Source: Bacteroidota bacterium (lineage in GTDB: Bacteria; Bacteroidota; Bacteroidia; 2-12-FULL-35-15). Taken from it: a stretch of 64,000 bases of DNA. Every line of letters starts with the position of its first letter. Within the stretch, counting starts at the first letter, position 1. Where the stretch lies: NCBI GenBank assembly GCA_025963725.1, contig JAOQAE010000007.1:305689-369688 (forward strand). Reading direction: 5' to 3'. Below the pieces are notes generated by a model. The model made no database searches and had not been told where the DNA came from. It saw only the letters and a program-made list of their open reading frames with translations. Positions 1 to 8,357 of the stretch are shown in pieces. A program made the position numbers and the translations under genes.

Positions 1-286
1 CCATAATGGAGATAATGACATTGCCAGGGCTCAGCACCTGCCTCAGCTCTCTGCCAAGCTCATTGAAATCCTGCGGCTTCACGGCTAAAATAATAATATC
101 GCTTTGGGAGATGCGCGCATCATTCACCACACAAACCTGCCCGATATTGAGCTTCAGCAGCTCCTGTTTTCTCGCCTCATTCTTTTCCGCGAGCAGCAGG
201 TTCTCCTTTGAAACAATGTTATATTTTAAAAATGCGCGGGCATAAATGAGGCCCATGTTGCCGCAGCCGATGATCGTTATTTTCAT
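1..286 (-). CDS. proC: Pyrroline-5-carboxylate reductase, N-terminal part (cut by window edge)
   Basis: Catalyses the last step of proline synthesis, the NAD(P)H-dependent reduction of 1-pyrroline-5-carboxylate, in the cytosol. Only the first 95 codons are inside the window; the rest lies beyond base 1. The reverse-strand reading starts MKITIIGCGNMGLIYARAFL, with the Rossmann glycine motif GCGNMG at residues 7-12, and later contains ILAVKPQDF, the conserved VKPQ segment of the ProC family. The start ATG at 286 has a TAnnTTTG promoter box about 18 bases upstream. The assignment rests on the N-terminal NAD-binding domain only, so another 6-phosphogluconate-dehydrogenase-like reductase is a remote alternative. 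Confidence 0.85.
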   Translation of the reverse strand, partial: MKITIIGCGNMGLIYARAFLKYNIVSKENLLLAEKNEARKQELLKLNIGQVCVVNDARISQSDIIILAVKPQDFNELGRELRQVLSPGNVIISIM

Positions 287-303
287 AAGATGAGTTTATG
301 GAG

Positions 304-311
304 CAAAATTA
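304..311 (-). promoter_or_regulatory. Bacteroidota -7 box (TAATTTTG) for proC
   Basis: Reverse-strand match to the Bacteroidota -7 consensus TAnnTTTG, 18 bases ahead of the proC ATG. No clear -33 TTG is seen. Prediction from sequence only. Confidence 0.5.
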
Positions 312-379
312 GGACAAAATAACATGAATTGTTTTTAATTGGTGATCTTTGTGAAAGGCTGATCCATCCGCTGAACACA

Positions 380-823
380 ATGAAAAGGGCTTTTAAAATT
401 TTTCTCTTCGGTTTTTCCGGTATTGCATTTATTGCTTTCCTTTGCTACGACAGGGAACTTGACCCTTCATTGATCAATGATATAGGAAACAAAATAACCA
501 TTGATACAGCTGCGTTAAACAGCCGCTATAATGACACTATTCTCGTTACATTCCTGACAAGCCAGGAGTGCGGAAATGATCCGAATGTATACTACTATCA
601 AGACAGCTGGAAAGAGAAAATAAAGCAACAGCTTTCCGCCTCAGGGTATAAAACAATATTGTTCAACAACGGGGACATCGGCAATCCCGATAATATCACT
701 ACGGTGTTGATCAGGTGCTACCTGCTCAGCAATGATGTTTTCTCCACTGAGGTAAACGTGCATTGCTCTTATATTCATTCAGGCGAAAATATACAGGAAG
801 AAGATCTCGTAATCCGGCTTTAA
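380..823 (+). CDS. Hypothetical small membrane-anchored protein
   Basis: I do not recognise this 147-residue protein. The start chosen is the ATG at 380 (MKRAFKIFLFGFSGIAFIAF), which puts a basic stretch and a hydrophobic segment at residues 1-22. The frame is open back to a TTG at 329, but that would place 17 polar residues ahead of the signal anchor. The remainder is a soluble-looking domain, probably outside the cytoplasmic membrane, with one cysteine in TSQECGNDP and another in a RCYLLSNDV segment. It stands divergent from proC and converges on the susD gene, with a bidirectional terminator between. Confidence 0.55.
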   Translation: MKRAFKIFLFGFSGIAFIAFLCYDRELDPSLINDIGNKITIDTAALNSRYNDTILVTFLTSQECGNDPNVYYYQDSWKEKIKQQLSASGYKTILFNNGDIGNPDNITTVLIRCYLLSNDVFSTEVNVHCSYIHSGENIQEEDLVIRL

Positions 824-843
824 AGAAGGCCACAGCACGAACC

Positions 844-882
844 AAAAAAAATGCCTTCCCGAACGAGAAGGCATTTTTTTTT
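844..882. terminator. Bidirectional intrinsic terminator
   Basis: Perfect 8-bp stem ATGCCTTC (851-858) / GAAGGCAT (867-874), flanked by an A-run on the left and a nine-T run on the right. It can therefore terminate both the rightward gene ending at 823 and the leftward susD gene ending at 900. Confidence 0.85.
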
Positions 883-899
883 AATTCAATAATATGCAA

Positions 900-2273
900 C
901 TATTGCGCATACCATACCGGTGTGCTTGTGTCCGGTGTAGGTGCGTTAGGGTTGGAGGTACGTTCCGTTTGCGCTGTTGGCAGTCGCATCGGGATGCTTG
1001 GCCTCAATGCCGAAGGATTAGGCGTAAGCGCCGGGAATCCTGTGATCCTGTAGCCTGCATACGATTCAACAGGCTGTGCGAACATCGCTTTCCATTTCTC
1101 GAGCATTACTGTATGAACGTTTGTATTTGCCACTGTGTATGTTGCGATGGTGCTTCCGTTGTCAGCTCCTTCGGTCACTTCCGAAACAGAAGCCTGGATC
1201 GCCTCGTTCAATGCAGTGAATGCGGTAACATCACCCATTCTTACCTTCGCCTCTGCTTCGAGGAATTTTGCTTCCGCATAGGATACAAGCGGGATATGCT
1301 TATCCGGCCCGGAAGCTAAATAAGGCCCCCAGTAGGAAACGTTCGGATCGAAGCTGCCAAGAGGATTTCCAACGGCAGAGCCTACGCCGGTAGTATCAAA
1401 ATAATAAGGCGTGCGGGGATCCGACATGTTTCCCATCGAATCGATCAGGACCTGTGAAGCTACCATGTAAGCCCTGTCGTTCAGGAAGGCATACCACTGG
1501 TTGAACTCTGTACCGCCTGATCCGTGAATGCTGTACATGTTTTCCGAATTGTCGGAGATCCCGTTTGTAAGATACGTGAGCATGGTTGCAGGATCGAATC
1601 CGGGCTTCTTGCTCAGCCTTGAATAATAACGCGCTTTTAACGTATACGCGGCTTTTGTCCATTTCGACACATCGCCTCCGTAGATAAAATCATCGGTTCC
1701 CGGCAAGGCATGGTTCTCTCCATCCGACAATGCAAATGCTGCGATGGCATCGCTCAGCATCGACTGGATCGAATTCAGCACCGACTGCTGCGGATCAAAA
1801 TGCGGAGTGAAATTTCCGTCTTTTTCCGCTCCCTGGAAAGCTTCCGAATAAGGCACATCGCCCCACATATCGGTGGCAAGGCCAAGGTTCATCGCCATGA
1901 GCACCTCTGCCATCCCTTTATAGTAAGGGCTTTCAGCGCCGTACTTATCCTTCAGGAGCTTGCAGTTGAACATGTTTGTATATAACCCGTTCCAGTAATT
2001 ATCCATGTCGCTTTCCGTAGGGTTGTATTGCTCATAAGAGATCGCCTGTCCGTCGACACCCGAATTATACTGCATGAACACCGATGCGATCCGCACACCG
2101 CCGCCCTCGAGGTTATTGAAGGTGCCCACTTCTATCGCCGACAGCAGTGTTTGCGGTGTGGCGGTGGAAGGCGAGTTGGGCGACACGTACAGGTCATCGC
2201 CTTTCCGGCAGGAAGAAAACCCTGTAACTAAGAACGCAAAGGCTGTTATGATATATGACTTTTTATTTTTCAT
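900..2273 (-). CDS. SusD/RagB-family nutrient-binding outer-membrane lipoprotein
   Basis: Surface lipoprotein that in this family forms the lid of a SusC channel and captures glycans or peptides for import across the outer membrane. The 457-residue sequence begins with a lipoprotein signal (MKNKKSYIITAFAFLVTGFS, then SC at residues 21-22) so Cys22 would be lipidated. The following NSPSTATPQTLL and the helical regions with YYKGMAEVLMAMNLG, then DMWGDVPYSEAFQG, are typical of the SusD-like_2 branch. It is shorter than classic SusD. It lies 41 bases downstream of the susC gene in the same direction, so the two form one operon. No carbohydrate-active enzyme is nearby, so the substrate cannot be inferred. 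Confidence 0.93.
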   Translation of the reverse strand: MKNKKSYIITAFAFLVTGFSSCRKGDDLYVSPNSPSTATPQTLLSAIEVGTFNNLEGGGVRIASVFMQYNSGVDGQAISYEQYNPTESDMDNYWNGLYTNMFNCKLLKDKYGAESPYYKGMAEVLMAMNLGLATDMWGDVPYSEAFQGAEKDGNFTPHFDPQQSVLNSIQSMLSDAIAAFALSDGENHALPGTDDFIYGGDVSKWTKAAYTLKARYYSRLSKKPGFDPATMLTYLTNGISDNSENMYSIHGSGGTEFNQWYAFLNDRAYMVASQVLIDSMGNMSDPRTPYYFDTTGVGSAVGNPLGSFDPNVSYWGPYLASGPDKHIPLVSYAEAKFLEAEAKVRMGDVTAFTALNEAIQASVSEVTEGADNGSTIATYTVANTNVHTVMLEKWKAMFAQPVESYAGYRITGFPALTPNPSALRPSIPMRLPTAQTERTSNPNAPTPDTSTPVWYAQ

Positions 2274-2314
2274 GTTGAATGTTTTTATTTAGTGACCGGG
2301 ATTCTATCCGAAGA

Positions 2315-5300
2315 TTAGATCCCAACTCTCAGGTTAAAGAAAAATGATTTGGTTCCCGGGTTATTGAAATAATCGTAACCGATGATGTTGGAACCTGCAC
2401 CCGTTAAGCTGGTTTCAGGATCAACACCGTGATACTTGGTGAACAGCAGCAGGTTTCTTGCGCTTACTCCAAGCTCCACATATTTGAATGTGTTTTTCTT
2501 TTCCTTTTTTGTTAAGTCGAAGCGATAGCTAAGCCCTACCGAACGCAGCCTGATCCAGGACCCATCCTCGATAGAGTTCTCTGCAGCTCCCAGCTGGCCT
2601 TTGTAATATGCGTAATATGTGAATGCATCAATGGAAGCGGTGGATGCCTGTCCTGCGTTCGGAGTGCCTTCATCATAAACACCTTCGATGGTGAAAGTGC
2701 CTTCACGGTCTTCCGACTCTGCTGTTTTTCCCCTGTAGTTCAGGCTGGAGCGTGTACCGTTCCAGATGTCGCCACCCTTGCGGATGTCCCATAAGAAGTT
2801 AAAGCTCCATGCTTTGTAAGTAAATGCATTGTTAATGTTCATCAGCCAGTCCGGATTCGGGTTCCCGATCTTTTGCGCAATGGTCTCGATCTGCGGAAGC
2901 CCGTCTGCATCCAGCAGCAGGTCGCCGTTTCCATTACGCTTCCACACTGTTCCGTAGAACACGCCGAACGGCTCGCCTACGATCGCATAGGATCCGATGT
3001 CGCTGAAGCCTGTTTCGAGGTTGAACTGCTCAACGCCATTGGTAAGCTTGGTTACTTTGGAAACATTCTTCGACCAGCCCACTGTAATGTTCCAGTTAAA
3101 GTTATTTTTCCGCACCACATCCGCGCCTACGGCGATCTCAACTCCTTTGTTCACCATCTCTCCGGCATTCACCGAACGGTACATGTATCCTGAAGATGCC
3201 GCCACCGGCTGCGTGATCAGGAGGTCTTTCGAGGTTTGGTTATAAACGGTGAGGTCGAGTGTTAAGCGTCCTGTAAAGAAACGCAGGTCCAATCCTCCTT
3301 CGATACCAACAACGCGCTCAGGCTTCAGGTCGCCGTTACCCAATGTATTGGAGATCGCGAGGCCCGACTGGCCGAGATATGGAAGTGAATTTCCGTTTGT
3401 GAATCCATCCGTGTAAAACGGAACAGAGTAATAGGTCCTGTCGGAATAAAGCGCAGGTGCAATACCTACATTCGAATAAGCCACCCGTGCCTTACCGAAG
3501 CTTAACCATGCCGGCGCTTTGAATGCTTCCGTAAACACCCAGGAGATATCCGCTTTCGGGTAAAAGAAGCTCTTGCCGTTTTTGCCGAAGGCCGTGTTCC
3601 ATTCATTCCTTCCTGTAAGCGTTAAATAAAGCATGCGCCTGAAGCTGAAGGTTAAATCGGCGAATACCGAGCTGTTCTTCTGGTAGTATGCAGAGTTGCT
3701 GCTGTACAGCTCGGAAGCATTGTTCAGGTTATAATAATCGGGTACCTGCAGCTGGCGGCCCCTTGCAAATAAAAATTCGCTTTCATCGTACACAAAGTTG
3801 TACCCGATCAAGGCATCAAAGCCGAAATCCTTGTTGATCTCCCTTGTTACTTTCGCAATGATATCGGTATACAGGTTGCGCACGGAAGTAGAGCTCATGT
3901 TGATCTGTCCGCTGCCATCTGCATTATCATTCCCGAGCGAGTTGATCGCGTAGATCTGGCGTGTGTTGGTATTGTACACATCGGTTCCCACCTTCCATGT
4001 AAATGTCAGGAAATCCAAAGGCTTGTAATCAAGGTATACATTGCCCTGTACGCGGTTGGTCTGATCGGTGTACGGATTTTTATACGCAGAGAACAACGGA
4101 TTATCATACGCTGCATAATACTGGTTCTGCGTTCCGTCGCCATTGATATAATCACGCATATCGAAGCTCACAGGCGTACGTGTAAGCGCAAGCATTACAC
4201 CGGCAAGGTTAGAGCCGTTCTGCGCACGCTTCACCTGCGTGTTGGTATAATCTATCGTACCGCCGGCCGTGATCCGCGGTGCGAGCTTGCTGTCGGTAGT
4301 AAGGCGCACACTTGTTCTTTTGAGGCCAGTGTTCGGCACAATACCTGTCTGGTTCGTATTTCCCACGCCAAGGCGCAGCGATGTGGTTTCATTTCCGCCA
4401 TACACGGCAACATCATTATTATAAGTATATCCTGTTTTGAAAAAATCATCATAAGGATTGCGCGCTTCAAGGCCAAGGCTGGAAACTGTCGGCCCCCAGC
4501 TGCTCGGGGTCGCCTGGGAATAATTCCCTCCGCTGCCCTGCGCATACGTCATCTGCAGTTCAGGCAGGCGGCTTACTTTTGCGATCTCTAAGGAAGTGCT
4601 GTAGGTTGCGCCGATTCCTTTGCCTGCCTTACCTCTTTTGGTGGTGTAGATAATGGCACCGTTCCCGGCACGTGATCCGTACAATGCAGCTGCGGAAGGC
4701 CCTTTCAGGATCGTCACCGACTCGATATCTTCAGGGTTGATGTCGATCGCACGGTTGGATTCATTCACACCCTGCAGGTTTACATTGAATGGCGCATCGC
4801 CCGGGGTTACTGAATTGGTTGAATTATCAATAGGAACACCATCCACAACAATGAGCGGCTGGTTGTCTCCCGAAAAGTGGCTGTTACCCCTTAACGTTAT
4901 TTTCGAGGAAGCGCCCGGCGTACCACCGGAGCCTGTAACATTCACTCCGGGTGCCTTCGCAGCGAGCCCTTCGATCACGTTGGTCTCACCCGACCTGCGG
5001 ACCTCATCCCCGCTCACGGAAGAAACCGAGTAGCCCAGCGACTTTGTTTCCTTTGAAACACCAAGCGCCGTTACTACTGTTTCTTTTAATAAAGTGGTAT
5101 TAGGCTCAAAAGCCACATCGATCACATCCTGGTTGGCAGGAACCACCTTAGTGATATAACCTACCGAAGAGAAGATGAGCTTTTTGTCTTCCCCTTCAAC
5201 ATTAATGGTAAAATTTCCTTTTTCATTGGTCACCGTGGCGGTAGTGGTGCCTTCCACCACAATGGTGACCCCGGGAAGTGTTTCATTGGTTTTGGAATCC

Positions 5301-5392
5301 TTAACGGTTCCGGTGATCACCCTGCCCTGCGCGAATATGACCGCCTGCAAAAGCAAGAGTACTGCTGAAAACAGTAATTTTTTTCTTTTCAT
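2315..5392 (-). CDS. SusC/RagA-family TonB-linked outer-membrane transporter
   Basis: Energy-coupled outer-membrane channel partner of the SusD lipoprotein downstream. The start chosen is the ATG at 5392 (MKRKKLLFSAVLLLLQAVIF), which gives a clean signal peptide; an ATG four codons upstream at 5404 is less likely. Domains in order: signal peptide (1-22), a carboxypeptidase-regulatory-like barrel domain (about 24-105, VITGTVKDSKTNETLPGVTI), the TonB plug (about 110-235) with the SusC signature AALYGSRAGNGAIIYTTKRG, then a 22-strand barrel to the C-terminus ending in NLRVGI. The length of about 1025 residues is normal for the family. No sigma or anti-sigma gene is adjacent. Confidence 0.95.
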   Translation of the reverse strand: MKRKKLLFSAVLLLLQAVIFAQGRVITGTVKDSKTNETLPGVTIVVEGTTTATVTNEKGNFTINVEGEDKKLIFSSVGYITKVVPANQDVIDVAFEPNTTLLKETVVTALGVSKETKSLGYSVSSVSGDEVRRSGETNVIEGLAAKAPGVNVTGSGGTPGASSKITLRGNSHFSGDNQPLIVVDGVPIDNSTNSVTPGDAPFNVNLQGVNESNRAIDINPEDIESVTILKGPSAAALYGSRAGNGAIIYTTKRGKAGKGIGATYSTSLEIAKVSRLPELQMTYAQGSGGNYSQATPSSWGPTVSSLGLEARNPYDDFFKTGYTYNNDVAVYGGNETTSLRLGVGNTNQTGIVPNTGLKRTSVRLTTDSKLAPRITAGGTIDYTNTQVKRAQNGSNLAGVMLALTRTPVSFDMRDYINGDGTQNQYYAAYDNPLFSAYKNPYTDQTNRVQGNVYLDYKPLDFLTFTWKVGTDVYNTNTRQIYAINSLGNDNADGSGQINMSSTSVRNLYTDIIAKVTREINKDFGFDALIGYNFVYDESEFLFARGRQLQVPDYYNLNNASELYSSNSAYYQKNSSVFADLTFSFRRMLYLTLTGRNEWNTAFGKNGKSFFYPKADISWVFTEAFKAPAWLSFGKARVAYSNVGIAPALYSDRTYYSVPFYTDGFTNGNSLPYLGQSGLAISNTLGNGDLKPERVVGIEGGLDLRFFTGRLTLDLTVYNQTSKDLLITQPVAASSGYMYRSVNAGEMVNKGVEIAVGADVVRKNNFNWNITVGWSKNVSKVTKLTNGVEQFNLETGFSDIGSYAIVGEPFGVFYGTVWKRNGNGDLLLDADGLPQIETIAQKIGNPNPDWLMNINNAFTYKAWSFNFLWDIRKGGDIWNGTRSSLNYRGKTAESEDREGTFTIEGVYDEGTPNAGQASTASIDAFTYYAYYKGQLGAAENSIEDGSWIRLRSVGLSYRFDLTKKEKKNTFKYVELGVSARNLLLFTKYHGVDPETSLTGAGSNIIGYDYFNNPGTKSFFFNLRVGI

Positions 5393-5648
5393 AATGTGTA
5401 GCATTTAAATTTGTGGGTGAAAATAGAGCGTCTACCCGAATATAACAAATAAAAAAACAATCATTTCTAAGCAGTCGCTCCCGTTTGTAAAACTTAAAGC
5501 GAGCAAAAAGAAAAATACATGCCACCGGGAGAAAACCGGCGACTGGCTATTCAAAATGCCTCATTAACGTATATTTAGATGGAAGAAAGGGCGCATGCAT
5601 TATATTTATCCCTTTATCCAATGTGGAAATACATCCACAAAAGGAGAC
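5393..5648. other. Intergenic region upstream of susC
   Basis: Roughly 250 bases without a credible gene between susC and the terminator of the T9SS gene. It should hold the susC promoter, but I found no exact TAnnTTTG box on the reverse strand; AT-rich stretches around 5440-5465 contain near matches only. Confidence 0.5.
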
Positions 5649-5678
5649 AAAAAAAGGAGCCGGCTTTCGCGCGGCTCC
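5649..5678 (-). terminator. Intrinsic terminator of the T9SS propeller gene
   Basis: 7-bp stem GGAGCCG (5656-5662) / CGGCTCC (5672-5678) with a run of seven T on the reverse strand immediately after. It sits 28 bases past the stop of the leftward gene at 5706. Confidence 0.85.
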
Positions 5679-5705
5679 CCCAATGATAAAAAATTTTAAG
5701 GCCTC

Positions 5706-6926
5706 TCAGGATCTAACGATCCTTTTTACCTGCATTCCTTTCGCCGTAGATACCCGTATGAAATAAACCCCGGGAGCAATTGCTAGGGCGTTAACATCAA
5801 CCACATGCTTTCCCTGCGAGAGCTCTTTTGCAGCCAGCATTCCCAAGTCCCTTCCTGCAACATCAAACAAGCGAACCTCTACCGCTGCATCCGAAGGCAA
5901 TGTGAACTCAACAGAAAATGCATCTCCCACAGGATTCGGGGAAATGTTCATTCCGAGATCCATCTGCGTTGCTTCGGCAATGCCGGTATTGATCGCTGCT
6001 GTTTTTAATATGGTACCGTTCAGTCCGCATGTGTAACCGGCATTTACGCTTGGGAAAGATGCGCCGAACTGCCTGCTCGAACTGGAAGGTTGCACCAGCC
6101 AGTTTGCTCCCGCATCGGTTGTTTTAAGGATCGTGCTTGTATTGCCGGTGATGCTTCCGCCGGAAATAAACCCAGTGCTGGAGCCGATGAATTTTACGGT
6201 ACCGAAATAGTTATCCGGAACTGTTTGCGAGGTCCATGTAAGGCCGGCATCCGTGGTTTTTAAAATGATCCCGGTGTTCGTCGGAATATCCCCGCCTACA
6301 ACATAGCCGTTGTTCGCATCGGTGAACTGTACGCTGAGCAGCTGCATGGTGGTGCCGCTTGATAAGGCTGTCCAGCTGGTTCCGCCATTCGTGGTTTTTA
6401 AAATGACTCCGGAGTTGCCCACTACATAGCCTGTAGTTGCGCTTGTAAAGCTGCTGCCATACAAATAATCGCTTGAGCCGCTTGGCAGGCTGGCCCATGT
6501 TAGGCCGGCATTCGACGACTTAAGGATCAGGCCGCCATAGCCTGCGATATAAATATCCGGCCCGTTGATGCTCATGCGTGTAAGGTCGGTGCTTACGCCT
6601 GAGGACAAAGGAGTCCAGGTGGCCCCGCCGTTAATGGTCTTTAAGATCACACCGCTTCTTCCTGAAGCATAGCCCACAGTGGCGCTTGAAAAGGCAATAT
6701 CAGAGATGTCGGTGGAAACGCCGGAAGCCACTGCAGTCCAGGTAGCTCCTCCATCGGTTGTTCTCACCATTGTGCCGCCGGTTCCGCCAGCCAGCCCGGT
6801 GTTGTCATTTATAAAGTATAAAGCACCAAGGGTATTAGTTGTTCCGCTAACGAGCGGGTTCCAGGTTTGCGCGCCTCCAGCCTGTGTTAATACGGCTGCT
6901 AAGAAGAGAGTAATTATTTTTTTCAT
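5706..6926 (-). CDS. Secreted YCF48-like beta-propeller protein with T9SS type A sorting domain
   Basis: A 406-residue exported protein. After a signal peptide (MKKIITLFLAAVLTQAGGAQ) come about seven repeats of roughly 40 residues built on the pattern 'GxxGxILKTTNGGxTWTxLSSG', the YCF48/BNR-type propeller blade. The last 80 residues (from NISPNPVGDAFSVEF through GVYFIRVSTAKGMQVKRIV) are a type A sorting domain recognised by the type IX secretion system, so the protein should be released or attached at the cell surface. The molecular function is unknown; the YCF48 name comes from a photosystem II assembly factor and does not imply photosynthesis. A TAACTTTG promoter box lies 20 bases upstream and a terminator follows, so it is a single-gene unit. 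Confidence 0.9.
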   Translation of the reverse strand: MKKIITLFLAAVLTQAGGAQTWNPLVSGTTNTLGALYFINDNTGLAGGTGGTMVRTTDGGATWTAVASGVSTDISDIAFSSATVGYASGRSGVILKTINGGATWTPLSSGVSTDLTRMSINGPDIYIAGYGGLILKSSNAGLTWASLPSGSSDYLYGSSFTSATTGYVVGNSGVILKTTNGGTSWTALSSGTTMQLLSVQFTDANNGYVVGGDIPTNTGIILKTTDAGLTWTSQTVPDNYFGTVKFIGSSTGFISGGSITGNTSTILKTTDAGANWLVQPSSSSRQFGASFPSVNAGYTCGLNGTILKTAAINTGIAEATQMDLGMNISPNPVGDAFSVEFTLPSDAAVEVRLFDVAGRDLGMLAAKELSQGKHVVDVNALAIAPGVYFIRVSTAKGMQVKRIVRS

Positions 6927-6946
6927 AGTGGTTGTTTTATTTCATT

Positions 6947-6954
6947 CAAAGTTA
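6947..6954 (-). promoter_or_regulatory. Bacteroidota -7 box (TAACTTTG)
   Basis: Reverse-strand match to TAnnTTTG, 20 bases before the ATG of the YCF48-like gene, predicting a short leader of about 14 bases. Confidence 0.55.
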
Positions 6955-7037
6955 GTCCGGAATTCCGCATCGCATTTCCGGATCTTATTGAATGGTCGGT
7001 TTATTTATCCATCGGAAATAAACCCGGTTCTTCATGC

Positions 7038-7062
7038 AAAAAAAAGCCCCTGTTGTGCAGGG
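7038..7062. repeat. Left copy of the sucB terminator hairpin (direct repeat)
   Basis: A8-GCCCCTGTTGTGCAGGG here matches A8-GCGCCCTGTTGTGCAGGG at 8358-8383 except for one missing G. Past the repeat both copies continue with TTACT (separated by CGC in the right copy). No gene on either strand ends here, so this copy has nothing to terminate. It marks the left edge of the AT-rich AbiV island. Confidence 0.75.
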
Positions 7063-7286
7063 TTACTCTCTGACTCAACAATGGGTGGTATTCCACCGCC
7101 ACTGAAATCTTAAAATTTCAGAGGTATTGAAAAGGCTTATATTTGTCATAATGAAAGATTAAATTTACTTGAAAAATTAGGGCAAAGGTTTCCCAATGAG
7201 GAAACAAAAGAATAGTAGCAGTATTAGTTAGCTAGAAGATGTGACGTGAATTCACGAAGAAATTCGGAATAAAAATAAAGAACAAA

Positions 7287-8261
7287 ATGAACGACAAAAC
7301 ATTTATGACAATATCTCCAGAAAAATGTCTGGTGGTGTATAAACAGGTTATTGCAAAATCGCAAAGACAGTTCGAGGAAGCTGAAGTTTTAGCGGCAAGA
7401 GGTGGGTATGATACGGCAAGTTCTTTATTAATAATAAGCAATGAAGAATTATTAAAAGCATTGATTCTCTTTATGGAAGGAAATGGTTTCCACTTAAGAA
7501 AGATTAAAGGTTTCAAGACTCTTTTTAATAACCATAAATTGCGATACCTTATTGCCTTGGTTCTTTCTGTTTTGTCCTTACTAGGAAAGGAGTTCGCTCG
7601 TGGAATGGCCCTGTTTATGAAAGTAGATGAAGACTTTTTAAGTAAAATAGACCCAAAAAGTCCAGGCTTTGCTGATTTAGCCAAGAACTACTTCATCGCA
7701 AGGTTATTAGAGGTAAAAGCTGAAATTGAATTTTTTTCAAAGGTGGATAAAGCAAGGCAACAAGGTTTTTACAGTGAATACAACGATGGCTTAATAACTA
7801 TAAGTAAGGAAGAGTATTTGTTGCTGCACACAAAGATAGTTGGTGTAAATATGATTGTACACTCATTTATTGAAGGAACAATTACAGATGAAAATTTCAG
7901 ACTTGTTCATTTGCCCCCAATACAAAAAGGCCTAATTGAGAAAACAGCAATTGAGCAAGCAGAAAAGTTCTTTGCCAAGCTAAATTCTCCCGGCTTTAAT
8001 TCATACGAGAGTATGCTTACTCTTATTGAAGAAATGCATCAAAATATGTTGAGTGGTATTCCCTTTAATGAAATATTGAGCGATAAAAAGCAAATTAAAA
8101 AATTGTCTTCAGGAATTAAGAAAATTAAGAACATGCATAAAAAAAACACGGAAGCTAAAAAGAAAGCAACCGTTAAAAAGAAGTTAATGACCAAAAAGAA
8201 GACAGTCACTAAAAAAAAGCCACTAACTAAAGCGAAACGAGGAGTAAAAAAGAAAAAATGA
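7287..8261 (+). CDS. AbiV-family abortive infection protein (HEPN_AbiV) with lysine-rich tail
   Basis: Probable phage-defence protein. The first 200 residues match the AbiV/HEPN_AbiV layout: an amphipathic helix (ARGGYDTASSLLI, residues 37-49), the family's SxEEL-KA core (SNEELLKALILF, 51-62), a conserved histidine (NNHK, His83), and a KARQQGFYSEYNDG segment that corresponds to the 'K..LYVD' stretch of the family. I do not see a canonical HEPN Rx4-6H motif, as is usual for AbiV. The last 50 residues are an extreme lysine-rich tail of KK repeats, suggesting nucleic-acid or membrane binding. Codon usage is clearly AT-richer than the flanking sucB and T9SS genes, which points to horizontal acquisition. 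The lactococcal AbiV protein is known to block phage translation; the mode of action here is untested. Confidence 0.75.
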   Translation: MNDKTFMTISPEKCLVVYKQVIAKSQRQFEEAEVLAARGGYDTASSLLIISNEELLKALILFMEGNGFHLRKIKGFKTLFNNHKLRYLIALVLSVLSLLGKEFARGMALFMKVDEDFLSKIDPKSPGFADLAKNYFIARLLEVKAEIEFFSKVDKARQQGFYSEYNDGLITISKEEYLLLHTKIVGVNMIVHSFIEGTITDENFRLVHLPPIQKGLIEKTAIEQAEKFFAKLNSPGFNSYESMLTLIEEMHQNMLSGIPFNEILSDKKQIKKLSSGIKKIKNMHKKNTEAKKKATVKKKLMTKKKTVTKKKPLTKAKRGVKKKK

Positions 8262-8273
8262 GTGCAAAAGCGG

Positions 8274-8357
8274 ACTCAACCAATGCGTTGACTGCAACAT
8301 CTTTCGGTGAATCAGCTAAAAAATTTCACATAAAAGCACTTTTTACCCTTGTTGAGT
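8274..8357. repeat. Imperfect palindrome with attC-like core boxes
   Basis: Starts with ACTCAAC (8274-8280; fits RYYYAAC) and ends with GTTGAGT (8351-8357; fits GTTRRRY). The interior pairs weakly (CTTT..GTGAA with TTCAC..AAAG), giving a fold of about 84 bases, within the size range of integron attC sites. No integron integrase is in the window. It may equally be a degenerate end of another element type. Confidence 0.35.

Larger units (their letters stand above)
7073..8357. mobile_element. Putative small mobile cassette carrying abiV
   Basis: A roughly 1.3-kb AT-rich segment that contrasts with the GC-balanced neighbours on both sides. It begins with ACTCAACAATGGGT (7073-7086) and ends with ACCCTTGTTGAGT (8345-8357), whose reverse complement differs by one base deletion. 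It is enclosed by two direct copies of a terminator hairpin. Small hairpins lie just inside the left end: GGTGG/CCACC and CTGAAAT/ATTTCAG (7102-7121). It contains one intact gene and no transposase or integrase, so if mobile it moves in trans. The element boundaries are my inference. Confidence 0.45.

Noticed and set aside
329..379. Upstream TTG start for the gene at 380
   Set aside because: It would put 17 polar residues before the membrane anchor.
5706..6926. Photosystem II assembly factor
   Set aside because: The repeats are YCF48-like but the protein is a T9SS cargo in a non-photosynthetic lineage.
7232..7684. 150-codon open frame opposite the AbiV gene
   Set aside because: It covers the conserved AbiV core in antisense and has no recognisable feature.
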